Under the pieces are notes generated by a model that searched no databases, was not told the DNA's origin, and saw only the letters and a program-made list of their open reading frames with translations. DNA of 64,000 bases from Apostichopus japonicus (Eukaryota; Echinodermata; Holothuroidea; Aspidochirotida; Stichopodidae): NCBI RefSeq assembly GCF_037975245.1, contig NC_092572.1:721501-785500 (forward strand), given 5' to 3'. Positions 59,328-64,000 of the stretch are shown piece after piece (position 1 is the first letter of the stretch; the number at the start of each line of letters is the position of its first letter). The translations under genes were made by a program, and so were the position numbers.

Positions 59328-62300
59328 CTGTTAAAGGATAATGCGGGGACTTTTGCAAGATACTATCAAAACATAAATGCTAAATAAAAATATATAACGT
59401 TGCCTGAATTGACCTTACAGACCTTCTTTACATTAAAGGTAAAATAAAGTCAAGAGAAACCATAAATAAATTAGATATGAATCACTTTATGCTGGTTGTT
59501 ATACGAGACAGCTGTATAATTACAACTATCCATTATCGATTATTATTATACACAATTCCAACGTTAAGCTGGTGATATGAGACAGTTGTATCACAACAAC
59601 TATCGATTACAAACTATTATTACACACACTGCCTAACGTTAAGCTGGTAATATGGCACTGCTATATAATTACAACTATCCATTAAATATTATTATTATCA
59701 CACTGCCTAACATCAAGCTGGTAACATGATACTGCTGTATTATTACAACTATCCATCATCGATTATTTATATAACGTTAAGCTACATATTCAGTTACATC
59801 TTTCTTTTTGCACGTGACATGGTACATCATGAAGGTCGACATACGACCTTCATTGTGAATAAAAATCCGTCCTTACTTCAGTATATCTGTGGCAGTTTTT
59901 TCCTTTTTAATCGTAAAACGTTATGAATTATTTAACGCCCTCCACATTGGGTTAGTTGTCAGAATGCTTTACCACGGTTGCTATCAATACCGATAAACTA
60001 AACCTCACTAAATATTCTCTTCTCGATTTCATTTCCTACCAATGGATTTCATTTTGACAGCGGAGATGACTAACATGATGCCATTAAGGAATGCTGAAAT
60101 GAATCAGGAATAGGATAGAGTTTATGAACTACTGTTTACACTACAATCAACAGCTTGGTAAACTCTTAATCTCCTCTCAAGTCTCTAATACAATCTGGGA
60201 AAGAATTTTCTTTATTGTGCATGTGTAACAATGATGTTGATACCACCTACGGTAACGTAATGGTTACTGATAACTGTTCTAAAATGAGTATTCAATTACT
60301 TACAGCTACGAATGTTCCCCTCAAATGATGAATGGAAGGTCGTAGAGAACAGTTATGGTTCCAGCAATCGAACAAGATTTTATCTCTGCAAATGATTAAG
60401 AAATCAATTCAAATAGTGAATCAGCAGATGTAGTGTATTATTGTATATGTTTAATTGTAAAAATGAAACAAGAAGTGTTATACTAACAGACACATTTAGT
60501 TTGTTTTACTTTCATAATCATTTTGTCTTCTAAGATTTCCCAATAGAAATTGTGAAGCTATTACTTGGTTGAATAAACGACACTTTCATCGTTTTACATA
60601 TCAATGAGAATTACATAGCTATAATTAAAGTGACAATGGAAGCACTCACTTGGATGAAAGTACCTTGAACAAACATGTCAGCGCTCCTTCAGATACTAAA
60701 ATGTTCCTACTTATAGTAACCTATGTAAACTTAAGTATAAATAAGTAGTCCACAATAACTCTATCATATTAACTTTTTAAATCCAATTACAAAACTGGCA
60801 TACACTGTCCAATGGTTGCACAACCTACACTAATTGTTAAATTTTTTTTTTCAAATAGAAAAAAAAACACAAAACGAATTACAAAACGGCTTTAACTAGT
60901 ATGGAATGTGTTTACTCGGGCACTTAAAGAATGAAAGGGTAATTTAAGGAATGAGTTTTTACTTTATCTGCAAGTACTTCTCCGGCCAGGGTGCTGATGG
61001 TGTGACCGCTTCTTCGACAAAGCTAACTTCCTTGTCCACAGGAAATGGTGGGTTTCCTAAAAAATGTGCGAGATTAGAATCATCGAATAAAAAATAAAAT
61101 CATCTAGTATATATATATGATATAGCCAACTTGTGTATTGAGGGGACACCAAGGTCATCAATTCTTCAACGCATTTGTCCCAATGGGTGTCAGTCATGAT
61201 TGTTGTCAAACTCACCTATTCCCTTCTTGCACTCACTTTATTTATACATGATACTACCAACTGTTAAAGATGATTTAATTTATTCAGACGACAAAAGTCT
61301 TAAATGCGGGTTCAAGTCTCTTCTTCTACTTAACTAACCTTAAATACAGCTAAGAGCAGTAATGTAACTTTCTGTCATCCAAAATAAGAATATTTGTAAT
61401 TTTACAATTTGGTACTGGATTGCAATCAATGGTATGTTATGTACAATATATCTAGGTGTCTCTTTAGAGTATTATTATAAGCTGATTTCCATGTAGAATA
61501 TTTAAATGTTTTTTTTTCCTAAAAATTACTGTAATTATTCACGTTACTTAGAATTAAATGAAATTAAAAACTTGAGTTATCTTTGATGTATATTTATTAG
61601 TAGAGATTTATGTTGTCAATCAAATTCAATTTACAAATAAAATTTGAAATTTTTTATTGGTTGTGTAACTGTTGTAGTTTTCTTTTATAATAAGCAACGT
61701 GTTTTGTTATCGGACACTATATTAAATGCAACAATTATTTCGTTACTATTAAATTTCTTTACCGGCTGCCATAATCTCCCATATTACTACTGCTGTAGAC
61801 CACACGTCACTGGATTCTGTATACTGACTTAACAGTAACAGTTCAGGTGGAAATTGGTTCAAAGTTACCTTAGAAATCTGAAAAAGGAAAAGTAAAATAT
61901 GACAATCACAAGTAATTTATTTTGTTAATTTATTAATATTTTATTCAGGTTATACTAATCTACAATTGTACACTTTAATAGACTCACAACTGATTTTTGA
62001 TTTCTTAAATCGAAATGATTATAATTTATACTAGAAAATATTCCAATTGTGCTATGGGATGTAATTCCCTATTGAAAAGTTGTGATCATGATAAAGCGGT
62101 GTTTTGAATTACGAAGAATTTTGAATTGCATTTGTGAAAAACAATTTACAGTGGTACATGTATGATATTGAAATTTAAAGAGCTTTCTATTAATACAATC
62201 ATAATGTACTTGTGTAATGAAATACACAAAAATATACCAAAACTCCAAGCGAACAAGCAATTCAGCTGGAGTATTGTTTTTTTTTTTATTCGCTTCATCT

Positions 62301-63834
62301 AAATAAAGTTTTACATCATAGACTCCATTATGCTTTAATTTTCTTTTCTGATTAAGAAGACAGTAATTTAGTAAATAAATAAATATAATTATTAAACAGA
62401 CGAAGAACAAGGTCATAACAGGGTCGATTAATAATTGAGTAATTTACCTGTGCTTTCTTAAGACCAGCTATTTTTGGTGCATCGCCGGCCAGACAGAAGT
62501 CAAATAATTTGACCTGTCCTTCCTTGGTTAGTAAAACCTTTTTGGTTGTTAAGCCAGGGTGAAGGAACTGACAGAAAATGAAAACCAATAAGTTAAGCAG
62601 TTATTACATAATTAAGAGACATAATTGTCTCACCTATAACTTTGTGTTTGACTGAAAACTTGTTTTGTTTAAAGAAATGTTAGATACGAATAGCAACTTT
62701 ACAACAAACAGTGATGAGGTTGATCTGATGATATAGGACTAAATAAACAGTAATATTTGGCTGATAACTTAGGCAAGTTTTACATTTCTTACCCCGAATG
62801 TCTTAAGGATGTCCATTCCTTCCAAAACTCCAGCTACGTGTTTGATGACGTCAGGAACTGACAATGAACTACAGCAATAGTAGTCTCCTTTATTTTTAGT
62901 ATCACGTGACAAGACGCTATGCAGATTTTCACAATTGAGATGCTCACTAATAAGAAACAGTTTACCTAAAACAATAGAAGAAATCAAAGTTTTTTCCAAC
63001 AGATAAATCTCCATCAATATTGAAATTTCATTTAATATGATTCTAATCGCAATGGGAACTGGCTACCTTAATTATCAATTCGAATTATTATCTCTGTTAA
63101 TGTAATCCCTGATTTAATCCTGTTCGGACAATATATAATGATTATTGAAATGATCAGACTATCTTGTCGACTATAGATGGTCCATGAGAACTTTATCTTA
63201 ATAAACTTGGTACTTTTAATGCAAACGATTAGATGCACGTTCCATCTTTTCCTATTAGTACGTTCTTTAAACATGTAAAAGGACAATAACAACTCACTGC
63301 TTTGGATAGATATAGCCTCGGTCTTTGCTAGATGGTTCGATGCCGGTAATTCGAGACATTTTCTGATGTAAGCCTCCCAATGAATTTCTTTCTTTCTAAT
63401 GAGCTTTTCTGAAAACAATACAGAAAAAGGTCAGTTTTAAATAAAAGCGTGTTAACATTTATTAATCAAAATGTTGCTGAAGGTCACGTAATATAAGTTT
63501 AATAGTTAATTGATATCAAATATAAGAGGAATTACCATTCGAGGCACCGAATTGTCGAATACAACAAAGCGATGAAGACACCTGTAAGTTTTAATTAACT
63601 AAATCAATATATGACTATGACGCTAACATCATCCTTGAATTAAAGATATTTGTTATCACTAACCTGTTAGTGTTGTTACTACAACACACTTATTGGTCTC
63701 CTCGGCCAAATTGACAGATCCCATCCATCTTTTGTAGATTTTTCCCATTTTGATATTTATGATGATGGAAATATCTTTCTCACTCAACATCCGGGGATCT
63801 TTTCCTGCAATCGCATCTGCTGTAGAATAGTAAT
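59202..63834 (-). CDS. Receptor pseudokinase gene, copy 4 (partial, 5' end beyond window)
   Basis: Eight exons, K1 to the stop, are present. Exon lengths (171, 111, 173, 120, 115, 94, 82, 126 nt) and phases are identical to copy 3, and even intron sequences are closely similar, so these two are the youngest duplicates. The domain has TNKCVVVTTLTG, FLHPGLTTKK and FDFCLAG in place of VAVK, HRD and DFG, hence a predicted pseudokinase. The tail keeps YEIP, YLPM and YAEQ. The exon before K1 is expected about 360 bp further right, just outside the window. Confidence 0.86.
59490..59785. repeat. ~74-bp tandem repeat, four units
   Basis: TTACAACTATCCATTA recurs at about 59520, 59595, 59669 and 59741, with AACGTTAAGCTGGTAATATG between. 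It lies in the K8-K7 intron of copy 4. Confidence 0.9.
60304..60385 (-). CDS. Copy 4 exon K7: subdomain XI
   Basis: An 82-nt exon encoding ILFDCWNHNCSLRPSIHHLR, nearly identical in DNA to copies 2 and 3. Confidence 0.9.
60963..61056 (-). CDS. Copy 4 exon K6: subdomain X
   Basis: A 94-nt exon, encoding NPPFPVDKEVSFVEEAVT and PSAPWPEKYLQI. Confidence 0.88.
61763..61877 (-). CDS. Copy 4 exon K5: PPE and DVWS
   Basis: A 115-nt exon encoding LNQFPPELLLLSQYTESSDV and WSTAVVIWEIMAAG. Confidence 0.91.
62448..62567 (-). CDS. Copy 4 exon K4: HPG catalytic loop and DFC
   Basis: A 120-nt exon encoding FLHPGLTTKKVLLTKEGQ, KLFDFCLAGDAPK and LKKAQ. Confidence 0.92.
62793..62965 (-). CDS. Copy 4 exon K3: alpha-D/alpha-E
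   Basis: A 173-nt exon encoding KLFLISEHLNCENLHSVLSR, YYCCSS and DVIKHVAGVLEGMDILKTFG. Confidence 0.91.
63298..63408 (-). CDS. Copy 4 exon K2: alpha-C
   Basis: A 111-nt exon encoding EKLIRKKEIHWEAYIRKCLE and LPASNHLAKTEAISIQS. Confidence 0.9.
63664..63834 (-). CDS. Copy 4 exon K1: degenerate P-loop and beta3
   Basis: A 171-nt exon encoding YYSTADAIAGKDPRMLSEKD, IKMGKIYKRWMGSV and TNKCVVVTTLTG. Confidence 0.91.
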
Positions 63835-64000
63835 CTGCCAAGGAATTAAGACTCACAAAGGAAACATACATCACGAATACAGGCCGTTACCTATAGTAAT
63901 TAAGACCAAAAGTGTGTGTTATAAGCCAGATTTAACAAAGGTAGCTGAATCATATGATTATAGTTATTGATTCTCTTTGTGAGGACATTTATGAATTAAA

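Overview
This is a 64 kb piece of an AT-rich, intron-rich animal genome. There is no bacterial gene organisation: coding sequence occurs as short exons with GT/AG splice sites, and the gaps hold minisatellites, SINEs, a LINE and MITEs. The mixture of Ig-domain receptors, a NACHT-type innate immunity gene, a tRNA-derived SINE and a LINE suggests a marine deuterostome, most likely an echinoderm (sea cucumber is my best guess; this is inference, not proof).

The main content is a tandem array of four minus-strand genes for one family of single-pass Ig-type receptors with a tyrosine-kinase-like cytoplasmic domain. Copy 1 lies at about 2.5-9.8 kb, copy 2 at 19.4-27.4 kb, copy 3 at 34.6-46.4 kb and copy 4 from 59.2 kb past the right edge. 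Copy 3 is the only one traced from signal peptide to stop codon: signal peptide, two Ig-like domains, transmembrane helix, acidic juxtamembrane linker, kinase-like domain, Tyr-rich tail, about 650-660 aa. Its exons join with fully compatible phases. Copies 2 and 4 share the same eight kinase/tail exons with identical lengths and phases. Copy 1 is the most diverged, and its last three exons lie outside the window, probably pushed out by a 2.1 kb transposon cluster in an intron.

In all four copies the kinase-like domain lacks the beta3 lysine (VVVTTL or VVLTTM instead of VAVK), the HRD aspartate (HPG) and the DFG glycine (DFC), and has no GxGxxG loop. It keeps the fold signatures PPE, SSDVWS and LRP, and the tail keeps YxxM and other tyrosine motifs. 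This looks like an expanded family of receptor pseudokinases, perhaps working as phosphorylated scaffolds like ErbB3.

Divergent from copy 3, on the plus strand at 46.9-50.9 kb, lies a decayed Ig plus NACHT gene broken by stops, frameshifts and a 1.28 kb LINE insertion with an exact 11-bp target-site duplication. A possible further exon of an NLR-type gene is at 53.6 kb.

Other features: two copies of a roughly 185-bp SINE-like element whose head is the first ~45 nt of U2 snRNA (13.5 and 54.7 kb, both with likely target-site duplications); two copies of a tRNA-headed SINE (7.8 and 42.1 kb); a hAT-like MITE with a perfect 8-bp duplication (1.1 kb); more than a dozen unrelated minisatellites, mostly in receptor introns; and non-coding blocks duplicated along with the genes.
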